A stretch of 64,000 bases of DNA from an uncultured Oscillospiraceae bacterium (GTDB lineage: Bacteria > Bacillota > Clostridia > Oscillospirales > Ruminococcaceae). Positions 33,948-43,500 of this stretch are shown in pieces. A program made the position numbers and the translations under genes. Numbering within the stretch: the stretch's first letter is position 1; each line of letters begins with the position of its first letter. The stretch is taken from contig CAJUMG010000001.1 in assembly GCA_910587335.1 (NCBI GenBank), positions 1-64,000 on the forward strand. Reading direction: 5' to 3'. The notes beneath the pieces were generated by a model. The model worked only from the letters and a program-made list of their open reading frames with translations. It did no database searches and had not been told where the DNA came from.

Positions 33948-35540
33948 TTATTTTGCCAGGAACTCGCTTCTCTGGCGGTTCCACTCTTCCATGTATTTCT
34001 CTAATCCGGCATCCTGCAGCTTCTTGATAAAGCCTTCGTATTCCGTCATGGTATTGTCGCCGAACATACCCAGGTCGAAAGAGGGCTGATATTCGGTGAT
34101 CAGAGCGGAGATGACTGCCCATTCCGCGTTAACCGGGGTGTAGTCGAAGTTAAAGCCCCAGTAAGGCCACTCCTCATCCTTCACCTGGTTTGCTTTCAGT
34201 TTTTCGTTGGTAGCGTTGATGTACTGGTCATCTGTCTTAGGCCACGGGAAGTCTTTGTGGCGGATACCCCAGGCCCAACCGTCAAACTGATAGTCAGCAG
34301 CTTCCGGACCGGGAGATACAGTGTTGGAAGCTTCATCATAGATGTAGTGTCTGTCTTCGATACCGCCAGCTAACAGCATGTAGGTTTCGAAATCATTTTT
34401 GATGTAGTCCAGCAGCACAGCCGCTCTCTCCGGTTTCGAAGAGAAGGCGGTGATCGCCATACCGTCGCCAATGTAAGAGTCGCGCAGCGCACGGTAGTTC
34501 TCCGGATAAATATCTACCATTTCCGCATTGATTCCCTGCTCTTTAAAGCCCTGCAGAGTGCTGATGCCGTTGTAGTAGTTGTTATAGCCGGTAACGGTCT
34601 GGCCGTTGCGGAACATAGCGGTAATACCGTTGGTGTTGGAAATCGCGTCGGAAGGCCAAATGCCGGCTTTCGCGTATTTCGCCATGTCCTGAATGTAGGT
34701 TTTGTACTGCTCAGAGGTGTGCAGGAAGAAGGGATTCTCAAACTTCGGATCCTCCAACTGAGAGTAGTACACATAGTCGGTAGCCTGGTTATTGATCAAG
34801 TTAAAGCGGTAACGCAGACCAATGTCGTACATGTTCGCAACCGAAGACGCGTTAAAAGCGTATTTGCCGTTGGGAACCTCGTTGGTGCCAACCGCCATCA
34901 GGAATTTGTCAAAATCTTCCCAGCTGTGGAAGCTGTCAGCGGTGTAATCGTATTTCGCCGCAACATCCATATCGATGACCGGGCCGCGATCCGGGAAAAT
35001 TTCCGCGGTGTTACGGGGAACCATGTAGATTTTGCCGCCAATGTAAGTCTCTTTCCAAGCGGATTCCGGCAGAACGCTGTAGGTCTGGGGCAGATACTGC
35101 TGAATGAAATCCATGGTCAGCTCTTTAAAACCGCCTTTGTCCACCTGCTCACGATAGTAAGCGTGGTTTGCAGTATAAATCAGGTCGATCTCATCGCCGC
35201 CCGCCATAACCAGCGGATACTTGGTGCTCAGCTCAGAGGTGGGGATAAAATACATTTCCATGGTGGTATTGATCGCTGCCTTGAGCTTTTCATTCACCAG
35301 CGTCATCACTTCCTGAATGGCGTTGGGCTCAGAGGCCACTACATAGGTCACAATGTTTTCTGTAGCGGACAGATCGATGTTCGCATAGGGGTTACTCAGA
35401 TCCACGTCAACCGGATCCCCGCTCGCAGTGCTGTTGTCAGCTGGGGCAGAACTACTGTTGGTCGGATTGCTGTTGCAGCCGCCCAAAAGAACTGCCATCA
35501 GCATCATGGCAGCCAGTGCCAGTGCGATTGTTCTTTTCAT
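33948..35540 (-). CDS. Extracellular solute-binding lipoprotein, DUF3502-like (copy 3)
   Basis: A 530-residue lipoprotein paralogous to copies 1, 2 and 4. The signal peptide MKRTIALALAAMMLMAVLLGGC has its lipobox cysteine at residue 22. Shared landmarks are EPNAIQEVM, KYPLVMAGGD, LIYTAN, MVPRNTAEIFPDRGPV, FENPFFL and FDGWAWGIRHKDFPWPKT, with variation concentrated between them, as expected for related but different ligands. The C-terminus (PYWGFNFDYTPVNAEWAVISALITEY) is DUF3502-like. The start ATG 35540 has TAGGAGAGG upstream. Its own terminator follows. No transporter subunits adjoin. Confidence 0.88.
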   Translation of the reverse strand: MKRTIALALAAMMLMAVLLGGCNSNPTNSSSAPADNSTASGDPVDVDLSNPYANIDLSATENIVTYVVASEPNAIQEVMTLVNEKLKAAINTTMEMYFIPTSELSTKYPLVMAGGDEIDLIYTANHAYYREQVDKGGFKELTMDFIQQYLPQTYSVLPESAWKETYIGGKIYMVPRNTAEIFPDRGPVIDMDVAAKYDYTADSFHSWEDFDKFLMAVGTNEVPNGKYAFNASSVANMYDIGLRYRFNLINNQATDYVYYSQLEDPKFENPFFLHTSEQYKTYIQDMAKYAKAGIWPSDAISNTNGITAMFRNGQTVTGYNNYYNGISTLQGFKEQGINAEMVDIYPENYRALRDSYIGDGMAITAFSSKPERAAVLLDYIKNDFETYMLLAGGIEDRHYIYDEASNTVSPGPEAADYQFDGWAWGIRHKDFPWPKTDDQYINATNEKLKANQVKDEEWPYWGFNFDYTPVNAEWAVISALITEYQPSFDLGMFGDNTMTEYEGFIKKLQDAGLEKYMEEWNRQRSEFLAK

Positions 35541-36072
35541 GTTGTCCTCTCCTAATAGATAATTTTAACAAGTCCAGCCGCCGGCTTAACCGTAACCGTC
35601 GGCCTACCCTCCGCCAGCGAAGGGTCACCCCGAAAACTTTTTTCACCGCTGCAAAAATGAAAGAACATCGTAGTAGGATTGCAGGACACGCCTGCGTGCT
35701 AAGACAGAGGAAAAATGTAGAAAATGCGGTACGGTTTGTTTAGGGAGCATCCATTTTGGCACAAACGGCAAAGACCGTTCTTTCAAAATATAACCATCCC
35801 CTGGACCATTCCGGAGAGTCATCACTTCTCCGTTTTGGTCTTGTTATATTTCACAGAACAATTCTTTTGTATTTGTGCATATTCCTATTATATATATCTT
35901 TTTTTCCTTTATGTTGTATATTATTTTGCGATTCAATACAGATTTTTGGCTTTTTTATCTTTTTCGCGAAATATCGCCAAAAAAGCGCTCTTTCTTCCTT
36001 TTGCGATCAGTCCAAAAAGCTGCCGTACAGTGGAAAAATTTTTGGCTTTCTAAAGGCTATTTGAGCCTTTTT
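35541..36072. other. Spacer upstream of solute-binding protein gene 3
   Basis: About 530 bp without a gene. The start-proximal 100 bp are GC-rich (leader); the distal part is AT-rich. The plus strand carries a long open frame here that runs antisense into copy 4 and looks like a shadow. I could not identify a convincing promoter or riboswitch. Confidence 0.4.
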
Positions 36073-36107
36073 AAAAACAAAAGAGGACCCGGCAATCGGG
36101 TCCTCTT
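36073..36107 (-). terminator. Terminator of solute-binding protein gene 4
   Basis: On the minus strand AGAGGACCCG-ATTGC-CGGGTCCTCTTTTGTTTTTAA. Confidence 0.92.
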
Positions 36108-36129
36108 TGCAGGCAAGGTGAAAAGAAGA

Positions 36130-37728
36130 TTAGGCGTTTTTGTTCGCCAGGAATTCGTCTCTCTGGCGGTTCCACTCTTCCATGTATTTGTCCAATCCGG
36201 CATCCTGCAGCTTTTTCACAAAGCCGTCGTATTCCGTCATGGTGTTGTCGCCGAACATACCCAGGTCGAAAGAAGGCTGATATTCGGTGATCAGCGCGGA
36301 GATGACCGCCCACTCTGCGGAAACAGGGGTCGGGCTGAACTGGAAGCCCCAGTAAGGCCACTCCTCGTCTTTGACCTGTGCGTTTTTCAGGTGCTCATTG
36401 GCAGCATTGATTCTCGCGTCCTCGGTAGAGGGGAACGGGAAGTCAACGTGACGGATACCCCAGGCCCAACCGTCAAACTCGTAGTTTCCAGCTTCCGGAC
36501 CAGGAGATACACTGTTGGTCGCCTCATCGTAAATGTAGTGACGGCCTTCTACACCGCCAGCCAGCAGGAAGTTGGTCTCTTTATCGCATTTGATGTAGTC
36601 CAGAACCTGCGCAGCTCTCTCCGGCTGTGTGCAGAAAGCAGGAATCGCGTAACCGTCGCCCAGATAGGAGTCACGCAGCGGACGGTAGTTCTCCGGGAAA
36701 ATGTCGAACAGCTCAACATTCATTCTCTTGTCGCGGTAGCCCTGAATCATGGTGATGCCGTTGTAGTAGTTGCCGCGAGAGGTAGCGGACTGGCCGTTTT
36801 CAAACAGGGTGATGATGGAGTTGGTGTTGGAAATCGCGTCAGAAGGCCAGCAGCCGGCTTTCGCAAACTCCGCCATATCCTGAATGTAGGTCTTCCAGTA
36901 ATCAGAGGTGTACAGGAAGAAGGGGTTCTCAAACTTCGGATCATCCAGCTGGCAGTAGTATACGTTGTCCGAAGCCTGATTGTTGATCAGGTTAAAACGA
37001 TATCTCCAGCCCAGCTCCTGGAAGTTGGAAGACTGCGACTGATAGTACGCGTACATACCGTTAGAAGCCTCGTTGTTTCCAATCGCCAGCAGCAGACGTT
37101 TGAAATCGTCATAGCTCTTGATGTTCTCGGTGGTAAAGCCGTATTTTTCCGCAATGTCCATATTGACAAACGGGCCGCGGTCCGGGAAAATCTCCGCCGT
37201 GTTGCGGGGAACCATGTAGATCTTGCCATCCACATAGGTCTCTTCCCAGGCGGATTCCGGCAATGTAGACCAGGTCTGCGGCATGTTGGTCTGCAAAAAT
37301 TCGGGGGTCAGTTCCAGGAAGGAAGCCTTCTCCACATTGTTGCGGTAGTCTCTAAAGTTCGCAGTGTAGATCAGGTCGATCTGATCACCGCCGGCCAGAA
37401 CCAGCGGATATTTTACACTGTACTCAGCCGAGGGGATGAAGTACATCTCCAGGGTGGCGTTCAGCGCGCTTTTAATCCGCTCGTTGGCCATTCCCAGAAT
37501 CTCTGCCATATCCAAAGGCTCGTCAGCAACAGAGTACATAATCAGCTTAACTTCCTTGGAAGTGTCGAGGTTCGCATAGGGGTTATTGGGGTCTACGTTG
37601 GCAACGTCTCCTCCACTGGTGGCGCCAGAAGTAGCCTGAGAGCTACTGGTTTTGGTGTCGCCACAGCCGCTGAGCAATAATGTCATCATCATCATTGCAG
37701 CCAGCACAAAAGCAATGGTTCTTTTCAT
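36130..37728 (-). CDS. Extracellular solute-binding lipoprotein, DUF3502-like (copy 4)
   Basis: A 532-residue lipoprotein; signal peptide MKRTIAFVLAAMMMMTLLLSGC with lipobox cysteine at residue 22. It shares the copy 3 leader motif (TCTATTAGGAGG just upstream) and the family landmarks MVPRNTAEIFPDRGPF, FENPFFLYTS and FDGWAWGIRHVDFPFPST. It is more diverged from copies 1-2 than they are from each other. ATG 37728 is preferred over an in-frame ATG two codons upstream because AGGAGG then has six-base spacing. It carries its own terminator. As with the others, a carbohydrate ABC permease must be encoded elsewhere if it is a transporter component. Confidence 0.88.
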   Translation of the reverse strand: MKRTIAFVLAAMMMMTLLLSGCGDTKTSSSQATSGATSGGDVANVDPNNPYANLDTSKEVKLIMYSVADEPLDMAEILGMANERIKSALNATLEMYFIPSAEYSVKYPLVLAGGDQIDLIYTANFRDYRNNVEKASFLELTPEFLQTNMPQTWSTLPESAWEETYVDGKIYMVPRNTAEIFPDRGPFVNMDIAEKYGFTTENIKSYDDFKRLLLAIGNNEASNGMYAYYQSQSSNFQELGWRYRFNLINNQASDNVYYCQLDDPKFENPFFLYTSDYWKTYIQDMAEFAKAGCWPSDAISNTNSIITLFENGQSATSRGNYYNGITMIQGYRDKRMNVELFDIFPENYRPLRDSYLGDGYAIPAFCTQPERAAQVLDYIKCDKETNFLLAGGVEGRHYIYDEATNSVSPGPEAGNYEFDGWAWGIRHVDFPFPSTEDARINAANEHLKNAQVKDEEWPYWGFQFSPTPVSAEWAVISALITEYQPSFDLGMFGDNTMTEYDGFVKKLQDAGLDKYMEEWNRQRDEFLANKNA

Positions 37729-38294
37729 TGTCATCCTCCTAATAGATAATTCTAACCGGACAGCCCCTAACCTGCCAGAGCTGCCGGCGCCCTGCCGCCT
37801 TGCCATCGGTAGAGCGATATGATAAAGAGCAAAACACCGTAAGGGAAAAAAGAACAAATCTTTGGTCTGATGTTGGTAAAGCTGCCTGCAAAAGCAGACT
37901 GGGTAAAACGTTAGGCTGTCCTTGAGAAAAAGATAAAAAATCTGCCGTTGTTTTGTCTTTATTCCTAAAAAATAGAAAAAGACTTATTCATCAAAATGAC
38001 GAATTTTAGCCTTTTTATTTGTTCATTAGACTCATTATACAAATACATATCAAAATTTCATCTATAATATTTTGCTATTGTATACATTATTTTAATCTTC
38101 TTTCCGTCTGTGTTTTTCAGGTAAACGTTTTTCTAAAAATACCGTTTTTTCCATGTGGACGCAAAGACGAACAGCCTTTTTTTGATACCGCCAACTCGCT
38201 TTTGTGTTCCCTGTGCTTTCAAAATCCAAGCAGGTAAATATTCATGCATTTTTTCCCGTAAATAAACAGGCGCCGTCACGCGATAAACGGGAAT
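37729..38294. other. Spacer upstream of solute-binding protein gene 4
   Basis: About 565 bp without a gene. On the minus strand TATAAT (38034-38039) in the context TTTGTATAATGAG matches the -10 contexts of copies 1 and 2 and would give a leader near 300 nt. The middle is GC-rich with repeats of CCGGC/GCCGG, the distal half is AT-rich. No clear terminator for the downstream protease gene was found. Confidence 0.45.
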
Positions 38295-39134
38295 CTACAG
38301 CTTTCTTTTAGATAGCCGGTAAATTACCGCAACAAAAGAAGCGGAAACGATCTGCGCAAGCAAAATCCGCACAATCTGCATCTCATCAGCTCCGCTGGCT
38401 GTCACGACATGAAGCATATTGGTTGCAACCGTATTATTAAAGAAGTGGTCCGCCGCCCCCGCCCAAAGAGTTCCCGTCATTTTATAAAGCAATCCCCATT
38501 TTATACTCATCAACCCCGAAAGAAGGATGTAGCCCACCGTAAGCAGAAGCATTTGACCAAACGCCATCTCTCCGCTCACAAAGCTTCTGACAGGCATAAC
38601 AAAATGCCAAACGCCAAAAAATAGCGCAGAGGCTAAATTGGCTTGTATAAAAGAATACTTGCCCGAAATCACTTTGATAAAGAAACCGCGAAATAGCCCT
38701 TCCTCCATCCAAACGTTGATGAAGTTGAAAACAACACAGATTAGAAAAAAGAACATCTCCGTATTTTTGACCGCTGTTCCTGTCAGGGAAAAGCCGTTTA
38801 TATAAAATTCCATATGCACCGCGTTACCCCGCATAGATAAAAAAATGATTTCCACACCGTAGGAAAGGGCAAAGCAGATGACACTTAAAATCAGCCCTTG
38901 CAATATGCTTTTCATCAAACCGTGTTTGCCAAATCCAATTTCACTCCACTTCATACCTGCGGCTTTCAGTACACAAAACAGCAGAATAATCCCGGCAAGC
39001 TTGTGAAACAGGTTTTCCCCCATCACCGTCTCATCGGTTCGGATCACAAAGTATTCGGCAAGCCTGACCCATAAACAAATAGCGAACAGAAAGCAACATG
39101 TCATAATGGGTTTTGTTTTGATAGCTTTTTTCAT
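38295..39134 (-). CDS. CPBP-family intramembrane metalloprotease
   Basis: A 279-residue integral membrane protein with about eight hydrophobic segments. The CPBP/CAAX-protease motifs are all present: EEGLFRGFF (motif 1, EExxxR), FFGVWHFV (motif 2, FxxxH) and DHFFNN (motif 3). Homologues include Rce1-like prenyl-protein proteases and bacteriocin-immunity or processing proteins; the substrate is unknown. ATG 39134 has GGGGAGAG upstream and a TGGTATAGT extended -10 about 34 bp further. It is divergent from the recombinase gene. Confidence 0.85.
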   Translation of the reverse strand: MKKAIKTKPIMTCCFLFAICLWVRLAEYFVIRTDETVMGENLFHKLAGIILLFCVLKAAGMKWSEIGFGKHGLMKSILQGLILSVICFALSYGVEIIFLSMRGNAVHMEFYINGFSLTGTAVKNTEMFFFLICVVFNFINVWMEEGLFRGFFIKVISGKYSFIQANLASALFFGVWHFVMPVRSFVSGEMAFGQMLLLTVGYILLSGLMSIKWGLLYKMTGTLWAGAADHFFNNTVATNMLHVVTASGADEMQIVRILLAQIVSASFVAVIYRLSKRKL

Positions 39135-39167
39135 TTGACTCTCCCCATAAATCCAGATTTATATATC

Positions 39168-39173
39168 ACTATA
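39168..39173 (-). promoter_or_regulatory. Extended -10 promoter of the CPBP gene
   Basis: On the minus strand TGGTATAGT is an extended -10 (TGn plus TATAGT) without an obvious -35, about 34 bp from the start codon. Confidence 0.5.
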
Positions 39174-39315
39174 CCACAAGAAACTAAACCATAAAAGAAA
39201 AAGATTGACTCGCTGCATTTGGCCGGGAATACGAAATTGAATGGAATTTTGATGAAAAAGATTTTTTTGGTTAAACTGCAAAGGTAAATGAATCGATAGG
39301 AGGACTTTAATAGGA

Positions 39316-40161
39316 ATGAACAGCCGTAAATTGACCAATAAACGAATCGCCGACTTTCAAACGGCACTGCAAGAAGAGGAACGCAGCGACGGCACCATTG
39401 AGAAATATCTTCGGGACGTGCGGGCGTTTGCCTGTTGGCTGGACGGCCGGGACGTTGCCAAAGAAACCGCCACCGGCTGGAAAAAGCATCTGCTAAGCGC
39501 GGGATATTCACCCGTCACCGCCAATTCCATGATTTCTGCCGTCAACAGCTTTTTCCGCGTGAACGGCTGGGAGGATTGCCGGATCAAATTTGTAAAAATT
39601 CAGCGTAAGCTTTTCCGCGAGGAGGCAAAGGAGCTAACCCGAGAGGAATATGCCCGCTTATTAGATACCGCCCATGCCCTGGGGAAAAAGCGGCTGGCCC
39701 TTTTGCTAGAGACTATCTGCGCCACCGGCATACGGGTCAGCGAGGTAGCCTATATCACCGTAAAGGCCGCCCAGCTGGGGAAAGCGGAAATCCGCCTAAA
39801 GGGGAAAATCCGTGTCATTTTGCTGCCGGGAAAGCTGTGCCGAAAGCTGCTAAAATATGCCCACCAACAAAAAATCGCCTCTGGCGGGATCTTCCTCACC
39901 AGAAGCGGAAAAAATTTGTCCAGACGGCAAATTTGGGCGGAGATGAAAAATCTGTGCGGCCAAGCGCAGGTAGAACCTTCGAAGGTGTTCCCGCACAACC
40001 TGCGGCATCTGTTCGCCACCACCTTCTATCGGGCCTATAAGGATATCGTCAAGCTGGCCGACCTGCTGGGGCACAGTTCGATCGAAACCACCCGCATCTA
40101 TCTTTTAACCACCGGCGCGGAACACACCCGACAGCTGGAATGTTTGGGCCTGATCATCTGA
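39316..40161 (+). CDS. Tyrosine site-specific recombinase adjacent to an inverted-repeat switch
   Basis: A 281-residue tyrosine recombinase. Residues about 1-95 form the SAM-like core-binding domain (DFQTALQEEERSDGTIEKYLRDVRAFACWL). The catalytic domain has the expected set: Arg in CATGIRVSEVA, Lys in the beta-hairpin (RLKGKIRVI), HxxR in FPHNLRHLFATT, the second His in DLLGHSS and the nucleophile Tyr in TTRIYLLTT. It has no phage or ICE neighbours and ends one base before the first copy of a repeat that flanks the downstream segment, so it most likely inverts that segment. A -35/-10-like pair (TTGACT, 17 bp, AATACG) is weak. AGGAGG lies 11 bp upstream of the ATG. Confidence 0.9.
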   Translation: MNSRKLTNKRIADFQTALQEEERSDGTIEKYLRDVRAFACWLDGRDVAKETATGWKKHLLSAGYSPVTANSMISAVNSFFRVNGWEDCRIKFVKIQRKLFREEAKELTREEYARLLDTAHALGKKRLALLLETICATGIRVSEVAYITVKAAQLGKAEIRLKGKIRVILLPGKLCRKLLKYAHQQKIASGGIFLTRSGKNLSRRQIWAEMKNLCGQAQVEPSKVFPHNLRHLFATTFYRAYKDIVKLADLLGHSSIETTRIYLLTTGAEHTRQLECLGLII

Positions 40162-40182
40162 GACAAAATTAATCTTTTGGGA
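40162..40182 (+). repeat. Recombinase repeat, copy 1 (direct)
   Basis: Begins GACAAAATTAATC and ends TTTTGGGA. It matches copy 2 over 21 bp, then diverges (CTTT instead of TT). It starts on the base after the recombinase stop codon. Confidence 0.9.
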
Positions 40183-40205
40183 CTTTGCATATGAAAACAT
40201 AACCG

Positions 40206-40228
40206 GACAAAATTAATCTTTTGGGATT
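40206..40228 (+). repeat. Left inverted repeat of the switch (copy 2)
   Basis: A 23-bp sequence, GACAAAATTAATC followed by TTTTGGGATT. It is the exact reverse complement of 40484-40506 and a direct repeat of 40162-40182. Confidence 0.93.
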
Positions 40229-40281
40229 GACAAAGGGAATAAAAATGTCATGATGGCATTTTTACAGATATATTTTTACAT

Positions 40282-40310
40282 ATCGTACCATTTCCATAAA
40301 CAAAATACAA
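40282..40310 (-). promoter_or_regulatory. Promoter inside the invertible segment, now facing away from the surface gene
   Basis: On the minus strand TTGTAT (40305-40310), a 17-bp spacer ending TGG, and TACGAT (40282-40287): an extended -10 promoter. In the present orientation it fires toward the recombinase 3' end. Confidence 0.68.
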
Positions 40311-40483
40311 CTGTATTTTGCTCCCAAATAGTTGTTTTTTAATTTTGGCATATGCAAAGAAAGACCACAAATGCGTTCCATTTTTTGTGGCCTTACCGTT
40401 TCATACACTTTTTTGGCAAAAACAAAAAACGACCTTGTTTTTACCGTATTTTTCCTGTCTCCATTCCTTTTCCACGCTGTCGA

Positions 40484-40506
40484 AATCCCAAAAGATTAAT
40501 TTTGTC
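40484..40506 (-). repeat. Right inverted repeat of the switch (copy 3)
   Basis: Starts AATCCCAAAAGATT and ends AATTTTGTC, the exact reverse complement of copy 2. It lies 67 bp upstream of the surface protein start. Confidence 0.93.
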
Positions 40507-40573
40507 TGCTTTCCTTTGAAAACACACCGAAAAATCGTATCGCAAAGGGAAAAGGAAGGAGCAGGATGCAGGA

Positions 40574-43500
40574 ATGCACCAAAATGTAAAACGCAAAAAA
40601 ATCCCCAAGCAAATGGGTCGTGGCCGAATGGGACATTCCCTCCGCCGCTGTCTGGCATTCTTTTTGTGCCTAGGCCTTTTGATCCCTTATTCGTCAAACG
40701 TACTCCATGCCCTGGCAAAGGACGCCACCGGACTTTGTGAGCACCATCCGGTACATACAAAAGACTGCGGCTACGTAAAAGCGGCGAGCCATATCCATGA
40801 CGAGAACTGCTATGAAACACACTGTCTTTTCCAATCGTCCTTTCCTGCCGAAGACGAGGCGGAGATGCCCTCTATAGACACCCCTTCCAGTGCGCCTGCG
40901 GAGCAGACGGACCCGGATTCGGCCGAGTCCGCGGAGCAACCAGATTCCTCCGCTTCTTCTGAGCCCGAGGAAGCGAGCCTGCCGGACAAGCCTGACGAAC
41001 CGGAAGAGCCGTCTTTTGACCCCCATGTCTGCACCGTAGAAAGCGGCTGTAAGGTGCTAATTTGTGATCTTCCCCAGGAAAATCCGGGACACCCTTGTGA
41101 ATTTGTCTGTGAAATCTGCAATCAGGTGGTCACACTCTGGCAGTGGGTAGACGACGATGAAATATTGGTCCAGGATGAGCAAACGCGGATTTGGGGGCTG
41201 GGTCTGCCCGGCGCCAGCGCCGATAATCCCCTGACAGCAGAAATGCTGGACACCCTTCTTCCCGCGCAGATTCGGGCGGAGCTGGCCGACGGCACCGAAA
41301 AAATCCTGAACCTGACCTGGGACTATAGCCCTTTGCCCGATTCCCCCTTCTGGCAGGGCAGCTATACCCTGACCGCACGTCTGCCCAAGGGCTACACCTT
41401 AGAAGAGGGTATCCCCGCCCTGTCCGTCCTGCTGGACCTGGGCGGCGCGGATTTATACGCCGTTTATCCAGGTACCCGCAGACCGCTAACTGCAAGCGAT
41501 AGCCTGGCGGATCATACTGTCGAGGGTATCCAGCCGCCGGACACAACGGTCAATCTGTTTGACTATTCCACCGGTAGATTCCTTGATTATCCAACGTCGG
41601 AAAATGATGTTATGCCAAAATCAAATAATGTCGCTATTCCAAGCACATGGAATTTTGGCATCAATGCCGGCCGCCTCTTGCTGTTTGGCGACAGCATGGC
41701 CGGAGGCGGCTATTGGAACAACGGTTGCGGCGCCGGACGGGGCTGGGGAAAAACCCATACCAATATGAAAGGCATTGTGGAATCCATCCTGGGTGCAAAC
41801 GGGTATCCCGTAATAAACCTGCGCAATGCGCGCAATACGCTGTTAAACGAGAGCGGCGCGGGGAATAATTCGGATCTTCCCTGGGGTCTGGCCTGGGCCG
41901 AAGAGTATGACGTAAGCTTAAACGCGCACGATACCACCCTAAATCCGGCAATCGTTGCCAAAAGACAGTCTGCTCCGGCGCTCTCGATCGGTGTGTTGGC
42001 CAACGCGGGCTTTACCGTGGCGGCGGACGGAACCGTAACCGGCAGCGGCAACACCTCCCTTGCCTATCTGTTTGACCCTAAGCAGACCGACTACTATAAA
42101 AAAACGTATACCGATGTCACCGGTCTGTTTCAGTTGGATCAGGACGGCTATTATTACTACTATGCCCGGCAGAATTTTGCCGAGCTGAACACCGACGGCG
42201 GGAACAACTATTTCACCCTGTACGACGGTCCCGCCGTGTGGCGCACCGATGGCGGGTATGATGGCAACGGCCATTTTGACGGCGACATGAGCCTTGGGAA
42301 CTTCTTCCCGTTCGACCGTGCCAGTAAGGTTTTTGACTCTATTCAGACAGCGGATAAAAACGGAAATCCCACAAATATTTTGTCCAGCTCCGAGGCCCTC
42401 TCCAACGCGGGAAACGCCATTAAGGCAAACCACCACATGGGCATGACGGTGGAAATCGACTTCCGTCAGCCGGTGAACGGACTGATCACAAACGGGGTCG
42501 GCGGCTCTGTTCCCATGTCCTTCGAATTCTCCGGAGACGACGACGTTTGGGTCTTTATCGACGATGTGCTGGTTCTGGATATCGGCGGCATCCACAGCGA
42601 GCTGTACGGAACCATCGATTTCTCCACCGGGGACGTTTATATCGGTCAGAGCTGGCGAACCGGCGGCGAGATTGACAAAACCAACCAAAACAAAGTATCT
42701 GTCATCGGCGATGTATCCACAGAATCCGTTGACTATACAACCTTAAAAGATCTGTTTACCGCGGCAGGCGCGGCGGACGAGCACGCCTGGAAGGGGAATA
42801 CCTTTGCCAGCAACAGCGACCATACACTGAAAATGTTCTATCTGGAGCGGGGCAACTATGACTCCAGTCTGGCGCTGCGGTTTAACCTACAGCCCCGCCT
42901 GTACCATCAAATCAAAAAGGTGGACCAAAACGGCGAACCGCTCCAGGGTATTACCTTTGATCTTTATGCCGCCACGGCGACCAATGCCGCCGACCCCGAA
43001 GGAATCCGCTGCGCCAACGCCACCTCTTCCACCGCTGACGCGCCGGTTTATATCAAGCAGTCGGGAGATGCGGTTTTAGCCACCCTTACCACTGACGGGG
43101 ACGGTCTGGCGCAGTTTACCGAGATGGACGAAAAAGGCCAGCTGCGTCCTTTTAACTTTGCCGACCGGTATGAAGGGGCAAACAGCGGCCAGTATTATCT
43201 GCTGAAGGAGCGCTCCGCCCCAGCCGGTTACCGGGAACTTCCCATTGACGTTGTGCTGGAATACGAACCCACCAGCACCATGCTGATTGTGGCCAACCGC
43301 TGGACGACCGGTTCCTACGCCAGCTTTACCTCTACCGTCAACGGCAACGACCAGATCACCTATGGCGTCATTGACCCGGACGATGGAAAAATCACCGAAT
43401 CCAATACAAATGTAGCAAAAGCTATCCGGAAAAACGGCCTGGTAGTCGCCATTCCCTCTATGGAGGTAAGCGGCACCTGGCTGGCCTTATACGGTAGCAA

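Larger units (their letters stand above)
40206..40506. other. Candidate invertible promoter segment (phase switch)
   Basis: A 301-bp segment bounded by perfect 23-bp inverted repeats, between a tyrosine recombinase gene and a cell-surface protein gene. It is AT-rich, has no gene, contains a good promoter on the minus strand (40282-40310) and a palindrome near 40241-40265 (AAAAATG/CATTTTT). Inversion would move the promoter to about 40402-40430 on the plus strand, aimed at the surface protein. This is the standard layout of recombinase-controlled ON/OFF promoters; inversion itself is inferred. Confidence 0.75.

Noticed and set aside
39316..40161. Recombinase as a phage or integrative element integrase
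   Set aside because: No phage, conjugation or cargo genes and no tRNA attachment site nearby; its repeats flank a short promoter segment instead.
40318..40740. 140-codon plus-strand frame crossing the right inverted repeat
   Set aside because: No ribosome binding site or recognisable motif; it overlaps the start of the surface protein in another frame and would be broken by inversion.
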